From an uncultured Eubacteriales bacterium (GTDB taxonomy: Bacteria > Bacillota > Clostridia > Christensenellales > Aristaeellaceae): a stretch of DNA of 13,537 nucleotides. Each line of letters begins with the position of its first letter. Positions within the stretch are counted from its first letter, which is position 1. Under the pieces are notes generated by a model, which was not told the DNA's origin, did not search any database, and worked only from the letters and a program-made list of their open reading frames with translations. Made by a program: the position numbers and the translations under genes. The stretch spans positions 1 to 13,537 of the forward strand of contig URJN01000025.1 of NCBI GenBank assembly GCA_900548125.1. Direction: 5' to 3'. This document shows positions 11,942 through 13,537 of this stretch, piece by piece.

Positions 11942-13537
11942 TTGGTTCAAGCGTGCGGTCGTTTATCAGGTTTATCCCAAGAGCTTTATGGACGCCAACG
12001 GCGACGGTATCGGCGATCTGCGCGGCGTAACGGAAAAGCTCGATTACATTCATGAGCTGGGCGCGAATGTCATCTGGCTCAACCCCATTTACAAGAATTC
12101 CGGCGTGGACGGCGGATACGACATCAGCGATTACCGCGCTATCGCTCCGGAATTCGGCACGATGGAGGACTTTGACGAGCTGCTCCGTCAGGCGCATGCG
12201 CGGGGCATCCGCATCGTCATGGATCTGGTGGTCAACCACACGTCTACGGAGCATGCGTGGTTCAAAGAATCCAGAGCCGACAAGGACAACCCCAAGCGCG
12301 ATTTCTATGTCTGGCGTCCGCCGTTTGAGGGCGGCGTGCCGAACGGCGAGCGAAGCATCTTCTCCGGAAGCGCATGGGAGAAGGACGAGGCGACCGGCGA
12401 GTATTATCTGCACATGTTCGCCAAAGAGCAGGCAGACCTCAACTGGCACAATGAGCAGGTGCGCCAAAGCGTATACGATATGATGCGCTGGTGGCTGGAT
12501 AAGGGCATCGACGGCTTCCGCATGGACGTCATCGACATGATTGCCAAGCCGGAGGAAGCCCTCGCCAGCGACGGCGGACCGCACCGCAATGTTTCGAGCG
12601 GACCGAAGGAGCATCTGTATCTGCGCGAGATGAACCGCGAGGTGCTGAGCCGTTACGACACGATGACCGTCGGCGAAACGGGCAGCGCAACGGTTGAATC
12701 CGCGGTGGATTATGCGAATCTGGACGGAAGCGAGCTGAGCATGATTTTCCAGTTCCAGCATGTGAGCGTGGACGAAGCGCCGAAGTACAAGTGGTGCACC
12801 GATCCGCTGCATCTGCCCAAGCTCAAGCGCGTTTTTGACAAATGGGAAACCGGACTGTACGGCAAGGCGTGGAACAGCCTGTATTGGAATAACCACGACC
12901 AGCCGCGTATCGTGTCCCGTTTCGGATGCGACAGAGACGAAGCCAGCCGCGTGCGCAGCGCAAAAATGCTCGGCGCATGCCTGCACATGATGCAGGGCAC
13001 GCCGTACATCTATCAGGGCGAAGAACTGGGCATGACCAATTACCCGATGAAGAGCATCGACGAGAGCCTGGACGTGGAATCCATCAACGCTTATCACGAG
13101 CTGGTCGAGGAAAAGCACGAGATGACGCCCGAACAGATGATGGCGTGCATCCGCCGCAAGGGGCGCGACAACGCGCGCACGCCGATGCAGTGGACGGCGG
13201 AGAAGAACGCGGGCTTCACGCAGGGCACGCCGTGGATGCCGGTCAATCCGAATCACACGGTCATCAACGCGCAGGAGCAGGTCGGCGATCCGGATTCCGT
13301 TTTCAGCTTTTATCAGCAGCTGATTCGGATTCGTCAGGAATACGACGTGGTGATTGACGGCAGGTTTGAAATGCTGATGCCCGAAGACGAGCAGGTCTTT
13401 GCTTATCTGCGTGACGACGGCAGGCAGAAGCTGCTGGTTGTCTGCAACTTCTCCGGCGAGGAAGCTGTTTTGGATGAGAGCGCGAGAAAGACGGGCAAGG
13501 TTCTGCTGTGCAACTACGCTGAAATCGGCGCGGCGGA
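11934..13537 (+). CDS. GH13 alpha-glucosidase, oligo-1,6-glucosidase/DexB type (3' end outside window)
   Basis: A reading frame of 534 codons opens at ATG 11934 (GAGGG 6 nt upstream) and runs off the window. Relatives have about 540-560 residues, so only the extreme C-terminus is missing. It hydrolyses terminal alpha-linked glucose from oligosaccharides in the cytoplasm, as no signal peptide is present. GH13 regions are intact: D-L-V-V-N-H (D97-H102), nucleophile D198 in G-F-R-M-D-V-I-D, acid/base E248 in V-G-E-T-G, and transition-state stabiliser D322 in N-N-H-D-Q-P-R. The Q-A-D-L-N-W segment and Val199 after the nucleophile are marks of alpha-1,6-acting enzymes in subfamily GH13_31, such as DexB. 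A trehalose-6-phosphate hydrolase is the main alternative. It starts inside dnaX, and no sugar transporter or regulator is visible nearby. Confidence 0.9.
   Translation, partial: MSDWFKRAVVYQVYPKSFMDANGDGIGDLRGVTEKLDYIHELGANVIWLNPIYKNSGVDGGYDISDYRAIAPEFGTMEDFDELLRQAHARGIRIVMDLVVNHTSTEHAWFKESRADKDNPKRDFYVWRPPFEGGVPNGERSIFSGSAWEKDEATGEYYLHMFAKEQADLNWHNEQVRQSVYDMMRWWLDKGIDGFRMDVIDMIAKPEEALASDGGPHRNVSSGPKEHLYLREMNREVLSRYDTMTVGETGSATVESAVDYANLDGSELSMIFQFQHVSVDEAPKYKWCTDPLHLPKLKRVFDKWETGLYGKAWNSLYWNNHDQPRIVSRFGCDRDEASRVRSAKMLGACLHMMQGTPYIYQGEELGMTNYPMKSIDESLDVESINAYHELVEEKHEMTPEQMMACIRRKGRDNARTPMQWTAEKNAGFTQGTPWMPVNPNHTVINAQEQVGDPDSVFSFYQQLIRIRQEYDVVIDGRFEMLMPEDEQVFAYLRDDGRQKLLVVCNFSGEEAVLDESARKTGKVLLCNYAEIGAA

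Noticed and set aside
10256..11950. 564-codon - strand frame opposite dnaX
   Set aside because: dnaX is unmistakable (Walker A, zinc cysteines, Walker B). The antisense product is Arg/His-rich shadow sequence.
11928..13256. 442-codon - strand frame opposite the GH13 gene
   Set aside because: The + strand frame contains all four GH13 regions in order and is open to the window end, so the antisense frame is a shadow.

Overview
The window looks like a chromosomal segment of a moderately GC-rich, low-to-mid-60s-codon-third-GC Clostridia-type Firmicute, possibly a gut lineage. The basis is strong AGGAGG-type ribosome binding sites, clean TTGACA/TATAAT promoters with 17-bp spacers, a YwiB-like DUF1934 protein, a DnaX of Firmicute architecture and a DexB/oligo-1,6-glucosidase type GH13 enzyme. 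No rRNA, tRNA, CRISPR array, transposase or phage gene was seen. The genus cannot be named from sequence reading alone.

Region 1 (1-256) carries no confident gene. It contains two tandem copies of a 93-bp (31-codon) unit that stays open in one frame, an inverted repeat, and a promoter ending at 285. Region 2 (320-4744, + strand) is a compact five-gene operon in which every junction overlaps (4, 8, 13 and 11 bp): a GT-C type membrane glycosyltransferase, a diverged paralogue that has lost the catalytic-type residues, a DUF1934/YwiB beta-barrel protein, an unrecognised 181-residue protein, and a UlaG-like metallo-beta-lactamase-fold hydrolase. Region 3 (4785-6098, - strand) is a two-gene operon converging on region 2: an SPFH/band-7 membrane protein followed by a small coiled-coil plus ribbon-helix-helix protein. 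A perfect inverted repeat sits at the predicted transcription start of this operon and is a candidate operator for that protein.

Region 4 (6220-7547, + strand) is a single gene for a BspA-like leucine-rich-repeat protein, divergent from region 3, with its own strong promoter and terminator. Region 5 (7410-7828) is a 418-bp non-coding stretch holding three copies of a TTTAAACCGCCGC-headed repeat, a cluster of hairpins and two terminator-like structures. Two of the copies start 3-7 nt after the stop codons of the two convergent flanking genes, in sense orientation to each.

Region 6 (7829-10082, - strand) has peptidase T (pepT) downstream of an AEC-family transporter. A terminator and a separate extended -10 promoter lie between them. 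Region 7 (10295-13537, + strand) is dnaX followed, with an 8-bp overlap, by a GH13 alpha-glucosidase that runs off the window close to its expected C-terminus. The dnaX and transporter promoters are back to back and share the same -35 bases.
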